Assembly (NCBI GenBank): GCA_965221405.1
Contig: CBDCSE010000002.1
Location: 2,666,001 to 2,730,000, forward strand
Length of the DNA stretch: 64,000 nt
Origin: JAPOUP01 sp965221405
Lineage (GTDB): Bacteria; Pseudomonadota; Alphaproteobacteria; Rhodobacterales; Rhodobacteraceae
Direction: 5' to 3'
Part shown: piece by piece, positions 15,706 through 25,425 of the stretch
Position numbering within the stretch: position 1 is the first letter of the stretch
Layout of the letters: each line of letters starts with the position of its first letter
Notes under the pieces: generated by a model
What the model was told of the DNA's origin: nothing
Databases searched by the model: none
The model's input: only the letters and a program-made list of their open reading frames with translations
Program-made: the position numbers and the translations under genes

Positions 15706-18700
15706 ATGAACCAGGAACTGACCACCAACCCATTCAATCCAATAGTTGCGCCGACCGTGTTTGACGAGATCCGGATCTCCCTGGCTTCGCCCGAACGTAT
15801 CCTCAGCTGGTCCTACGGCGAGATCAGGAAGCCCGAGACCATCAACTACCGCACGTTCAAGCCCGAGCGTGACGGCCTGTTCTGCGCACGAATTTTCGGG
15901 CCGATCAAGGATTATGAGTGCCTTTGCGGAAAGTACAAACGTATGAAATACCGCGGGGTCGTCTGCGAGAAGTGCGGTGTTGAGGTCACACTGCAGAAAG
16001 TGCGGCGCGAACGCATGGGGCACATAGAGCTGGCGGCGCCCGTCGCGCACATCTGGTTTCTCAAGTCACTGCCGAGCCGAATTGGCCTGATGCTCGATAT
16101 GGCGCTCCGCGACCTGGAACGGGTTCTGTATTTCGAGAACCATGTGGTTGTAGAGCCGGGCCTGACGGATCTTGAGTATGGACAGCTTCTGTCTGAGGAC
16201 GATCTCGAACGCTGTCAGGATGAATACGGCTCCGATGCGTTCACCGCGAAGATCGGTGCCGAGGCGATCCGTGAGATGCTGGCGGCGATCGATCTTGAAT
16301 CGGAGGCCGTGCATCTGCGCGAGGAGCTTGCGGTCGCGACCGGCGAGCTCAAGCCAAAGAAAATCATCAAGCGGCTCAAGGTCGTGGAAAGCTTCATCGA
16401 GTCCGGAAATCGTCCGGAGTGGATGATCATGACGGTGATTCCGGTCATTCCTCCGGAACTGCGACCTCTGGTTCCGCTTGACGGCGGACGTTTCGCCACG
16501 TCTGACCTCAACGATCTCTACCGACGGGTGATCAACCGCAACAACCGGCTCAAGCGCCTCATCGAACTACGTGCGCCGGACATCATCATCCGCAACGAAA
16601 AACGCATGTTGCAGGAATCGGTGGATGCGCTTTTCGATAACGGACGTCGTGGCAGGGTGATCACGGGTACGAACAAGCGTCCGCTGAAATCGCTTTCAGA
16701 CATGCTGAAGGGAAAGCAGGGCCGTTTCAGGCAGAACCTGCTCGGCAAACGCGTCGATTTCTCGGGCCGGTCAGTCATCGTGACAGGCCCGGAGCTGAAA
16801 CTCCATCAATGCGGCCTTCCGAAGAAAATGGCGCTCGAACTGTTCAAGCCGTTCATTTACTCACGTCTCGAGGCCAAAGGTATCTCCTCGACGGTCAAGC
16901 AATCAAAGCGGCTCGTCGAGAACGAGCGCTACGAGGTCTGGGACATCCTTGACGAGGTGATCCGGGAACATCCGGTGCTGCTCAATCGGGCACCGACGCT
17001 GCACCGTCTTGGAATTCAGGCTTTCGAGCCGATTCTGATCGAAGGCAAGGCGATCCAGCTGCACCCGCTGGTGTGCGCCGCGTTCAACGCCGACTTCGAC
17101 GGTGACCAGATGGCTGTGCATGTTCCTTTATCGCTCGAGGCCCAACTCGAAGCCCGCGTGCTCATGATGTCAACCAACAATGTCCTTAGCCCGGCCAACG
17201 GCTCACCAATCATCGTGCCGTCGCAGGACATGATCCTCGGCCTATATTACACCTCGCTCATGCGTGAGGGCATGCCGGGTGCGGGAATGGCATTCACCGA
17301 TCCCGCCGAGGTCGAGCATGCGCTTGATGCGGGCGAGGTCCATCTGCACGCCCGGATAGTGGCGCGGATCAGGCAGATCGACGAAAATGGCAACGATGTT
17401 TTCAGGCGGTTTGAGACCACGCCGGGTCGCGTCCGGCTCGGAGCGCTTCTTCCGCTGAACGCCAAGGCGCCGTTTGATCTGGTCAACCGCCTGTTGCGCA
17501 AGAAGGAAGTGCAGCATGTCATCGATACGGTCTATCGGTACTGCGGCCAGAAGGAATCGGTCATATTCTGCGATCAGATCATGGGAATGGGTTTCCGGGA
17601 GGCATTCCGTGCGGGGATATCCATTGGCAAGGATGATATACTGGTTCCAGACAGCAAATGGGACATCGTCAACGATGTCCGCGAGCAGGTCCGGGAATTC
17701 GAGACACAGTATATGGATGGCCTGATCACCCAAGGCGAGAAGTATAACAAGGTCGTTGATGCATGGTCGAAATGCTCTGACAACGTGGCGGACGCGATGA
17801 TGGACGAGATTTCGGCTATGCGGAAGGACGGCGAGGGAGCCGAGAAGGAGCCGAACAGCGTCTACATGATGAGCCATTCCGGTGCGCGCGGATCGCCCGC
17901 CCAGATGAAACAGCTTGGTGGAATGCGTGGGCTGATGGCCAAGCCGTCGGGCGAGATCATCGAAACGCCGATCATTTCGAATTTCAAGGAGGGCCTTACG
18001 GTCCTGGAGTATTTCAACTCGACACACGGTGCCCGTAAGGGCCTCGCCGATACGGCGCTCAAAACGGCGAACTCGGGTTATCTGACCCGCCGGTTGGTGG
18101 ATGTCGCCCAGGACTGCATCGTCCGCATTAACGACTGCGGGACCGAGGCCTCGATCACGGTGACCGCGGCGATGAGTGACGGTGACGTTGTTTCACCGCT
18201 CTCGGAACGCGTCCTCGGTCGTGTGGCGGCGGAAGACGTCGTCGCCTTCGGAACGGATGAGATCATTGTGGCCAAGAACGAGCTGATCGACGAACGGAAG
18301 GCCGATGCGCTTGAGGAGGCGGAGATCACTGAAGTCCGCATCCGTTCGCCGCTGACCTGCGAGTCCGAGGAAGGGGTCTGCGCGATGTGCTATGGGCGTG
18401 ATCTCGCGCGCGGAACCATGGTCAACGTCGGAGAGGCGGTGGGCATCATAGCCGCCCAATCGATCGGTGAGCCCGGAACGCAGCTCACGATGCGTACCTT
18501 CCATATTGGCGGCATCGCGCAGGGTGGCCGTCAATCCTATCAGGAGGCGTCGCAGGGCGGCACGCTGAAATACCGTGACGCGAGCACTCTGGAGAACGCC
18601 AGTGGCGAAATTATCGTCATGGGGCGCAACATGTCGGTCGCGATTGTCGACCGGAAAGGTGTTGAGCGCGCAAGTTACAGGCCGGGATATGGGTCCAGGC

Positions 18701-20007
18701 TGTTCCTGCGCGACGGGGACAAGGTTGCGCGAGGTGACAGGCTTTTCGAATGGGATCCCTACACAAGACCGATCATCGCTGAGGCCGCTGGCAAGGTGCG
18801 CTTCGTCGATCTCGTCTCGGGATTGTCCATCCGTGAGGAAACCGACGAGGAGACGGGTGTTACGCAGCGGATCGTGAGTGACTGGCGTGCCGGAACCAAA
18901 GGCACTGAACTGAAGCCGACGATTGAGATTCTGGACAAGGACGGTAACCCTGTTCTGAAGCCGGAGGCGGATGAACTGCCGGACGGGGAGGATGGCTTTC
19001 CGGTCATCTATACAATGCCGGTTGATGCGATCCTTTCAGTCGATGACGGTGCCTCGGTCAAGGCCGGAGACGTGATCGCCAGGATTCCGCGCGAAGGCGC
19101 CAAGACAAAGGACATCACCGGCGGCCTGCCCCGTGTGGCGGAGCTTTTCGAGGCGCGGCGTCCGAAGGATCACGCGATCATCGCTGAAATCGACGGCTAT
19201 GTCCGGTTCGGGCGTGACTACAAGAACAAGCGCCGGATCAGTATCCAGCCGGAGGATGAAAACGCCGATCCCGCCGAATATATGGTGCCAAAGGGCAAGC
19301 ACATACCTGTCGCCGAGGGCGACTTTGTGCGGAAGGGCGAGTATATCATGGAGGGCAATCCCGCACCCCATGATATCCTTTCCGTGATGGGTGTTGAGGC
19401 CTTGGCTGGCTATATGATCAACGAGGTGCAGGAAGTCTACAGGCTGCAGGGCGTCAAGATCAATGACAAGCATATCGAAGTCATCGTACGCCAGATGCTT
19501 CAGAAATGGGAGATTCTCGACAGTGGGGACACGACGCTTCTAAAGGGCGAGCATGTTGACAGATCCGAGCTTGACGAGGTCAATGCGAAGGTGGTCGGTA
19601 AGGGCGACCGTCCCGCGGCCGGTCAGCCGATACTTCTTGGCATTACCAAGGCTTCCTTACAGACGCGGTCCTTCATCTCTGCCGCGTCATTCCAGGAAAC
19701 CACACGGGTACTTACCGAAGCGTCGGTTCAGGGTAAGAGGGACAGGCTGCTGGGTCTGAAGGAAAATGTCATTGTCGGTCGGCTGATTCCGGCCGGGACA
19801 GGTGGTGCGATCAAGGATGTTCGCCAGATTGCCCAGGAACGGGACAGCGAAGTCATCAAGGCGAGGCAGGAGGCGGCGGAGGCTCTGGCGGGTCCGGATG
19901 AATACATGGATGGCTCCGACCTTACGCTGGATGCCGAGGAACGCTTCGATGATGGCCTGTTGGGCCAAGCCAGTGGCTTGGTTGACACGCCTGAGGAGCG
20001 TTATTGA
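15706..20007 (+). CDS. rpoC: RNA polymerase beta' subunit
   Basis: This is a complete 1433-residue beta' subunit. The N-terminal zinc ribbon shows CLCGKYKRMKYRGVVCEKCG. The catalytic NADFDGDQMAVH places the three magnesium-binding aspartates at 463, 465 and 467. The bridge-helix and trigger-loop region (SHSGARGSPAQMKQLGGMRGLMAKPSGEI, GEPGTQLTMRTFHIGG) and the second zinc site (CESEEGVCAMCYGRDLA) are intact. The spacer to rpoB is 113 bp, with an AAGGTGA ribosome binding site. In relatives the str operon (rpsL, rpsG, fusA) often follows; here accessory DNA follows. Confidence 0.98.
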   Translation: MNQELTTNPFNPIVAPTVFDEIRISLASPERILSWSYGEIRKPETINYRTFKPERDGLFCARIFGPIKDYECLCGKYKRMKYRGVVCEKCGVEVTLQKVRRERMGHIELAAPVAHIWFLKSLPSRIGLMLDMALRDLERVLYFENHVVVEPGLTDLEYGQLLSEDDLERCQDEYGSDAFTAKIGAEAIREMLAAIDLESEAVHLREELAVATGELKPKKIIKRLKVVESFIESGNRPEWMIMTVIPVIPPELRPLVPLDGGRFATSDLNDLYRRVINRNNRLKRLIELRAPDIIIRNEKRMLQESVDALFDNGRRGRVITGTNKRPLKSLSDMLKGKQGRFRQNLLGKRVDFSGRSVIVTGPELKLHQCGLPKKMALELFKPFIYSRLEAKGISSTVKQSKRLVENERYEVWDILDEVIREHPVLLNRAPTLHRLGIQAFEPILIEGKAIQLHPLVCAAFNADFDGDQMAVHVPLSLEAQLEARVLMMSTNNVLSPANGSPIIVPSQDMILGLYYTSLMREGMPGAGMAFTDPAEVEHALDAGEVHLHARIVARIRQIDENGNDVFRRFETTPGRVRLGALLPLNAKAPFDLVNRLLRKKEVQHVIDTVYRYCGQKESVIFCDQIMGMGFREAFRAGISIGKDDILVPDSKWDIVNDVREQVREFETQYMDGLITQGEKYNKVVDAWSKCSDNVADAMMDEISAMRKDGEGAEKEPNSVYMMSHSGARGSPAQMKQLGGMRGLMAKPSGEIIETPIISNFKEGLTVLEYFNSTHGARKGLADTALKTANSGYLTRRLVDVAQDCIVRINDCGTEASITVTAAMSDGDVVSPLSERVLGRVAAEDVVAFGTDEIIVAKNELIDERKADALEEAEITEVRIRSPLTCESEEGVCAMCYGRDLARGTMVNVGEAVGIIAAQSIGEPGTQLTMRTFHIGGIAQGGRQSYQEASQGGTLKYRDASTLENASGEIIVMGRNMSVAIVDRKGVERASYRPGYGSRLFLRDGDKVARGDRLFEWDPYTRPIIAEAAGKVRFVDLVSGLSIREETDEETGVTQRIVSDWRAGTKGTELKPTIEILDKDGNPVLKPEADELPDGEDGFPVIYTMPVDAILSVDDGASVKAGDVIARIPREGAKTKDITGGLPRVAELFEARRPKDHAIIAEIDGYVRFGRDYKNKRRISIQPEDENADPAEYMVPKGKHIPVAEGDFVRKGEYIMEGNPAPHDILSVMGVEALAGYMINEVQEVYRLQGVKINDKHIEVIVRQMLQKWEILDSGDTTLLKGEHVDRSELDEVNAKVVGKGDRPAAGQPILLGITKASLQTRSFISAASFQETTRVLTEASVQGKRDRLLGLKENVIVGRLIPAGTGGAIKDVRQIAQERDSEVIKARQEAAEALAGPDEYMDGSDLTLDAEERFDDGLLGQASGLVDTPEERY

Positions 20008-20796
20008 GCCTGGCTGCACGGCCGGCGGCACCTGACCCGTGGCTTCTGGAAGCCGGGCGGAGCGGGTAGGTTCGGACTGGCGTTTCCCGGTCGCGACGGG
20101 ACGGGGCAGCGTTATGCCAACGGGTCTCGTCCGCTTACGGGGTCGTCGAGGTGATTGTCGCGAAACGGGAGCCGTGCGCCTTGGGCATAGATGTTCCGAT
20201 GTGATGATACCCTGGTGAGGGTGGACGCTGGAGCATACGAGGTCGGGAAGCCTCTCGACATCGTCCCGGGAAAGCGTTCTCGTTGCGGGTGGTATGGACC
20301 GGACTGCAAGCGGCTGCGGCGTCTCGCCTCGGCTCTCACATATGGGTTTCGCCGCCTGCTGCGGCACCGCATCGACATGCTCCAGGGGGATGGTGAGCGG
20401 GCAGCAATGTTCGGACGCTGTCTGGAGAGGAACCGCGTTTTCATCAGCCAATCGAGGCATGACAGTGATGGAGAGTTGGTGGCCCGCGGCCTCAGCGACT
20501 GGATCCGTGCGCATAGTTCCCCTGACAGTTTCTTCGGCGTTGACGACATCCTGGTCCGGGTTATCGTCCGGGGATGTTCTGCTGCACCAGATCGGTGCAG
20601 GCACCGTTGAACGATCATTGGGTAAGCATCGAAATTGACCATCTCCGGTAGTTGGGGTCGATTTGGGCAGGGGGCGCATAGGGCGCTAGCTGTAGCAACC
20701 TGCAATCCCCGGCGCGAAATGACTGACACGCTTACCCAAAGCTGGTCACACCCCTGTGGGCATAACAGAGCCGGAACAGGCGGGCTCAAAAGCCGG
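20008..20796. other. Gap after rpoC with no supportable gene
   Basis: Several open frames of 100-230 codons cross this stretch on both strands, but none has family motifs, a ribosome binding site or sensible composition. I see no clear hairpin-plus-U terminator for rpoC. It may be a decayed gene. The str-operon genes often found here are absent. Confidence 0.5.
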
Positions 20797-21526
20797 TCAG
20801 TTCGCATTCAGCCCGTGCGCCCGCGTTCCGAGTTTCCTCTTCCAGAAACGCTCCCTGTCCAATACGTCGCTTTCGGCCATGTCAGGAGATGCGGTCTCCA
20901 GGATCGACACGGGTATAGTCCCGGTGGCCCCGCTCGCGCAGCAGGAGGTTCCCGCCGTGCCCGCCCTCGAGGTAATCCCGCCAGCGCCCGATGAACCCGT
21001 CCGAACCCGTTGCCGATCCGACGTACTGCTCGCCGGTGTCCGCCACGAGGAGGTATACTCCCCCGACTCCCCCCAACGCGCCGACCCAAGACGGCGGAAA
21101 GCCCGGGATGTCGCTGATCCGGTGGATGAACGCCCTGAAGCCGGGAAAGTCCGGTTCCCTCGCCTGAAGCCGGAGTTCCAGGATTTCCTTCGGTTTCCTC
21201 CGGCTGCTGGCCCATTGTGACCAAGCTCTTGTACCTGACCCCCATCCGGTCAGCAGGCGCTCCACGTATTTCTGGCCATCAGGAAACCACTCCAGGTCAA
21301 AGGCTTCCCAATCCCCATCGGACTCGTTTCGCATCCGAGTCATGGTCTTTTTATCGATTGCCGGAAGCCGTTCGCCATCCCAAGGCCAGCGGTCGTTGAT
21401 CCGGGTGATGCCGACAAAGCGGGCCGCGTGGTCGCTGCCATTGGGTAGGGTCTCCGGAAGGAAATGGCAGGCGATATCCGTTTCAGCATAGGGTGACGGT
21501 TTCCGCTTCTGGAAACTCGCGTTCAC
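20797..21526 (-). pseudogene. GIY-YIG nuclease-domain protein, frameshifted near its end
   Basis: From ATG 21526 the protein runs 214 codons. An N-terminal domain of unknown function (WPWDGERLPAIDKKTMTRMR, GTRAWSQWASSRRKPKEILEL) is followed by a GIY-YIG domain: G156-V-Y158, then Y168-V-G170, the catalytic-type R181 and N193. In GIY-YIG proteins the Arg and a later Glu bind the metal and cut DNA. The frame stops at 20882, but the +1 frame continues perfectly as SILETASP...DRERFWKRKLGTRAHGLNAN to a stop at 20797, the normal family ending with its glutamate. A single extra base near 20905 explains this. Either the gene has just died or the read has an error there. Confidence 0.75.
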
Positions 21527-22176
21527 GGTGCGTCCGCGGAAAGGCCGGTTCGACGGCGTCCGGCACGCGCTCCTCCTGCAGGTCGAAAGCGCCTATCCGC
21601 GTGTCCAGCCGGAAAAGGGAAGGGCCAGGACAAACCTGCGCGCGGCCATCGCCGCCGCGCGCAGGGGAAAGGTCGTCAGGTACCGCCGCCCCTGAAACGC
21701 CAGGGGAGCCTTCCGGCTCCCTGGCCACCTCGGCGACCTCTTCTCCCGGCGCGACCCGTTCCGCATGCGCCGTGGCGCGACTACCGTTTGGGTCCGCTCT
21801 CTCATCCACCCTTGCGGTTGGACCGCCTCGCGGCGGCGGGGCTCTCACAGCCGATCCGGCGTAGGGGGACGCGGACACCGGACACCGGACACCCGGGCGG
21901 CCCGACGGGGCCCCCGGGCAGGGCGTGTGACCGGCGGGAGGCATGGTTCGCCGCGGATCGCGGCACCGTCCGTCCAGATGGGTCCCGCCCCCCGGAACGT
22001 CGCGCCGCCCGAACGGGGCGCCCTGGTCACGGGGCCGGCACAGGTCGGCGGACCGAACCGGACAGGAGCCTGGACGCGCCGTCAGGCGCTCCCCTAAACC
22101 GCGACGTTCCGCCTGGAGCGTTCCCCGGGCCGGTGCCGGGCCGCCCCTGAAAGGAGACGGACCGGTGTGACACGTC
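21527..22176. other. Very GC-rich gap without a supportable gene
   Basis: Long open frames here are a by-product of high GC. One leftward stretch at 21593-21805 (RKAPLAFQGRRYLTTFPLRAAAMAARRF) reads like protein, but switches frame within 70 codons, so any gene here is decayed. Confidence 0.4.
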
Positions 22177-23733
22177 ATGCGGAAAGCGCTTGACGGGAGG
22201 GGGGCTCATAAGAGCCTCCCTGTGGAGCCCTATCATTGGCTCAATGACGGTGAGCGCGATTTTCCCCCGAACCTGAAACTGATGGATGCCATCGAACACA
22301 TCAAAGGCACTCTCGGACTCAAGGACGGCGCAAACAGCGGCAATGACATCGCGCTTGAGGACGGTCTGCGCGAGATGGAAAAGCTGGTCGCCAGCATTGA
22401 GCGCGCCACGCAGGATCCACATCTCATAGTCCACGCGGAAGGCCAGGTCTCCAAATGCATTGGCCACCTTGTCGACCGGAAGCGGGTTCCCGACGCAGGT
22501 GACCTTTCGGGAACCGACCGCTTCCGGAATCTGCTCGCTCTCATCGCTAAATCGGAGGGACCCGGGCTTCGCGAAAGCACGGAAGCGAACTTTGAGGATA
22601 GCGGCTCATGGGGATCGCCGGCGCCGCGCGTTGACGCCGCGAGGGCCACGCTCGAACTCGCGTTGCGGCGTCCGGACCTTTATCCGGACCTCCAGCCCGC
22701 AATCGACGGCCTTCTGCGGGATCCCCACCCCGCCGTAAGGCTGGAAGCAATACTCCACCTTGTCCGCATCTGGGACATTGACCGGGAGGGTTTCTGGCGG
22801 CGGCTTTCAGGCCGCCTGGCCATTGAGCGGAATACGGGCGTGCTGGAACACGCCTGCGCCGGAGCGCTTGAGCGGGTCATCCATGCCGATCCCGAGCGGG
22901 CTGAGCGGATCGCGCTCGATCTGCTTCGCCGTTTCGAATCCGGACCGGAGCGGCATTCGCGAATGCGGCGGCACCTGTCCGGTCTTATCGCAATACTCTC
23001 CGTAAGGGACCGGCGGCGGCACTCGCAAAAGGCGCTGGAAAGCTGGATCGCCGACGCGGCGGCGCACCGTTCCGAACTGTCCTCAGCGCTTCATGCATTG
23101 CGGACGGGCTTTGTCGACGGCCTCGCCGAAACGTCCGGACCGGACAGCGGGGATCTGCGCCATCGCGCGCAGGCGGTCGCGGCGGGGATCGTCACGGCGG
23201 CCAACGCGGGACTGGAGGAACGTCTGCGGCCCGGCCAACCGTCCGCCGAGAGCGAGGAAACCGTTCGCGGGTATTTCCGCCTGCTGGATGCGGTGTGCAT
23301 GAATCTGCATTTCGCCGCCAAGCCGGTTCGCGAAGGCGGCGGACACGAGGGTGCATCCGGTGACCGCGGCCTCGCGGTGTTTTATGAAGAAATTCGCGAT
23401 ACGCTGGAGGCGATCGGAAACTTCGCCACGCCGCACACCGTCCATTACCTGCTCCAGCTGATTGAGTTGCTGGTGCCCGTGAATCCGGCGGGAGCTTTCG
23501 ACCTGGCGACCCACGCCATCCGATCCGGCGGCCAGCGAACGGGCTACCAGTTCGAGTCGATGGGCTCTGACCTGTTCGTCAGGCTTGTGGGTCGGTTCCT
23601 TGCCGACCACAATGGCCTGTTCGGCAACGAAGGCCGCCGCAACGCGCTCATCGACTGCCTCGACATCTTCATGGACGCCGGCTCGGTGGCGGCGCAGCGG
23701 CTGCTTTACCGCCTTCCGGAACTGATTGAATGA
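22177..23733 (+). CDS. Large helical protein with HEAT-like repeats, function unknown
   Basis: This 518-residue soluble protein is rich in Arg, Ala, Leu and Glu. From about residue 160 it is built of paired helices of 35-45 residues (PDLQPAIDGLLRDPHPAVRLEAILHLVRIW is the clearest, with the HEAT-type P-x-V-R). No catalytic motif, signal peptide or membrane helix is seen. The first 30 residues look non-native, and GC-rich decayed DNA precedes it, so it may be the C-terminal part of a longer ATPase-plus-HEAT protein of the kind found in defence islands. That is inference. It lies 190 bp before a DUF3800 gene, another defence-associated family, but that gene has its own promoter. Confidence 0.6.
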   Translation: MRKALDGRGAHKSLPVEPYHWLNDGERDFPPNLKLMDAIEHIKGTLGLKDGANSGNDIALEDGLREMEKLVASIERATQDPHLIVHAEGQVSKCIGHLVDRKRVPDAGDLSGTDRFRNLLALIAKSEGPGLRESTEANFEDSGSWGSPAPRVDAARATLELALRRPDLYPDLQPAIDGLLRDPHPAVRLEAILHLVRIWDIDREGFWRRLSGRLAIERNTGVLEHACAGALERVIHADPERAERIALDLLRRFESGPERHSRMRRHLSGLIAILSVRDRRRHSQKALESWIADAAAHRSELSSALHALRTGFVDGLAETSGPDSGDLRHRAQAVAAGIVTAANAGLEERLRPGQPSAESEETVRGYFRLLDAVCMNLHFAAKPVREGGGHEGASGDRGLAVFYEEIRDTLEAIGNFATPHTVHYLLQLIELLVPVNPAGAFDLATHAIRSGGQRTGYQFESMGSDLFVRLVGRFLADHNGLFGNEGRRNALIDCLDIFMDAGSVAAQRLLYRLPELIE

Positions 23734-23809
23734 ACCCGCTCGTTGGCCGCCGGATTGGATGGCCTCAGGCCGCTACACGTATCATTGCCAAAAATTGTTT
23801 AACAAACCC

Positions 23810-23838
23810 TTGACGTCTCCCCGACACGTGACTAGTCT
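23810..23838 (+). promoter_or_regulatory. Promoter of the DUF3800 transcript
   Basis: TTGACG (23810-23815), 17 bases, TAGTCT (23833-23838). An 11-base palindrome TTGTTTAACAA (23795-23805) lies directly upstream of the -35 box and could be an operator. Confidence 0.6.
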
Positions 23839-23844
23839 CCTGAT

Positions 23845-23924
23845 TGAGTCGCGGCCCGGTCACGGGTCGCCCTCCTTCCGAGGCCCGCACTCCGGTGCGG
23901 GCTTTCGTGTGTCTGGAGTTGTAG
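23845..23924 (+). ncRNA. Structured leader upstream of DUF3800 (candidate DUF3800-motif RNA)
   Basis: Between the promoter and the ATG lie two strong hairpins. The first is GCGGCCCG / CGGGTCGC with a GTCA loop (23851-23870). The second is a perfect 8-bp stem GCCCGCAC / GTGCGGGC closed by a TCCG tetraloop of the stable UNCG class (23883-23902). TTTCGTG and a 22-base spacer to the start codon follow. Several conserved RNA structures upstream of DUF3800 genes have been described as DUF3800 motifs. Matching this one to a named class would need a covariance search. Confidence 0.6.
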
Positions 23925-24724
23925 ATGACGTATTTCGCCTACCTCGACGAGTTCGGTCATATCGGCCCCTATGTGACGCGCTCCGACCCCAAATACCGAG
24001 AAAGCCCGGTCTTCGGCCTCGCGGGATTCGTTATGCCGGCCGACGAGGTGCGCGGCTTCGGAACCTGGTTCTACAAGCGCAAGTGCGAATTTCTCGCTCC
24101 GGAAATCGAGCGATCAAAGACCCATCCGTCCCAGTGGGAGAAGAAAGGCGCCAGCCTCTACACGGCGAATAACCTGAAAAAGTATCAAAACCTGCGCCAG
24201 CTCACCAACCGGCTGCTGAACAGGATCAAACGATGCGACGGATTTGTTTTTTACGTCGGAATGCGGAAGACGGCCCCTCCGGAGCAACACAACGCCAACA
24301 ATCTCTATGCGGGGGTTTTTAGGGAAGTGATCAAGAGGATCGACCAGTTCTGTGCCCTAGACCGCGATCAGCGGGAGAATTTCGTGTTGATTCTCGACCA
24401 GCACAGCCAGCGCCCGAATCTTGTCAAACACGCGGCCCAGAGCATGTACACCCCCGGCGACGAGGGACGCCGCCGTCTCATTGAACCGGTATTCCACGTC
24501 GAAAGCCATCGCTACCAGACCCTTCAGGCCGCTGACTGGATCGCGGGACTGATCGGGCGTTTGGGCGCGAACCGACGGCCTGGCCGGAAAACAAGATGTT
24601 CCGCGAGTATTTCGAGCACCGGATCGATCAAGTCAGCCACCGCAGCAGCATACGGAACCAAAAGGTAGGTGCAGCTGCAGCAAATCGAGAAACGGCCGCA
24701 ATCCGCGACAATCTTAACGCATGA
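23925..24724 (+). pseudogene. DUF3800 protein, frameshifted in its last quarter
   Basis: From ATG 23925 the protein opens MTYFAYLDEFGHIG, the DUF3800 hallmark with acidic residues D8 and E9, and continues with the family's second acidic site (VLILDQHSQRP) and the third near QAADWIAGLIG. DUF3800 proteins have an RNase H-like or nuclease-type acidic core and are common near defence and toxin genes; their reaction is not established. The frame ends at 24668 with a nonsense tail. Moving one frame near 24570 gives TAWPENKMFREYFEHRIDQ and a natural helical end with a stop at 24724. One lost base is the simplest reading. The structured leader is intact. Confidence 0.75.
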
Positions 24725-24809
24725 AGAGAATTCAAAACGGCAAGACCTGCCTTTCCAAAACACCCCGGGGCGAATACGCGACGGAGAGACGGCCACGGGC
24801 GACCTCCCC

Positions 24810-25277
24810 ATGCCCGCGCCACCCATAATTCCGCCGGGCGTCCGCTCCGTCCGCAGGACGACGCCCGACGGAATCCCCTACTACGAGTTCCACCACGACG
24901 GCGTCGGGCTGCTCGGCTCCGTCATCGTCCGGCCACACCCCGCGAGCGGAAAAAGCCAGATGGACGCCATGCTCGCACCCGGCGGTCCCGATGATCCCCT
25001 GGACGGCCGGCGACGGGAGCTTCTGGGCCAGATGGCCGGGGCGCTCGGCAGGGCCATAGACGAAAGATACGGCCCGTCACCCGACCGGACTCCGAGCATG
25101 CCGCCTCCGGACATCCGCGACGCGGCCGTGGTGGGGCACCACCTCGGGCAGTGTCCCGGCTGTGGCACCCTCAAGTACCATCTCGTCTTCGCGCCGGGCG
25201 CGAAAAGCGCGGGCGACCTGAAGACCCAGGTCCGCCGGGTCCACGCGAAGATCGTGGAGCTGGACCTGCCCACCTAG
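24810..25277 (+). CDS. Small hypothetical protein
   Basis: This is a 155-residue frame; I do not recognise it. The first half (PYYEFHHDGVGLLGSVIVRPHPASGKSQMDA) is compact and looks globular. The second half has a CPGCGTLKYHLVFAPG segment, a two-cysteine knuckle. No signal or membrane helix is seen. I chose ATG 24810 because codons before it overlap the decayed end of the DUF3800 gene, although no strong ribosome binding site precedes it. It lies just before a Tn3-type transposon remnant and may be cargo. Confidence 0.45.
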   Translation: MPAPPIIPPGVRSVRRTTPDGIPYYEFHHDGVGLLGSVIVRPHPASGKSQMDAMLAPGGPDDPLDGRRRELLGQMAGALGRAIDERYGPSPDRTPSMPPPDIRDAAVVGHHLGQCPGCGTLKYHLVFAPGAKSAGDLKTQVRRVHAKIVELDLPT

Positions 25278-25369
25278 GCGGTGGGGGCCGACATGGACAC
25301 GCGCTATCCCGCCCATTACGCACGAAAGGGGGTAAAAACGGCAAGATTTTGTCTTTGGCTGGGGATGTC

Positions 25370-25398
25370 TTGACAGACGTGTTCGTTCCGTAAATATA
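25370..25398 (+). promoter_or_regulatory. Promoter of the Tn3-type transposase
   Basis: A consensus TTGACA (25370-25375) is followed by an A/T run, TAAATATATT, offering a -10 box at 25393-25398 with 17-base spacing. The transposase ATG is at 25426 after a GGAGAC ribosome binding site. The G5 and A-rich stretch at 25328-25350 may be the transposon's end. Confidence 0.5.
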
Positions 25399-25425
25399 TT
25401 CCGATAATCATTGACCGGAGACCCC

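Noticed and set aside
20112..20807. 231-codon leftward open frame after rpoC
   Set aside because: Its composition is that of an antisense GC artefact; there is no family motif and no ribosome binding site.
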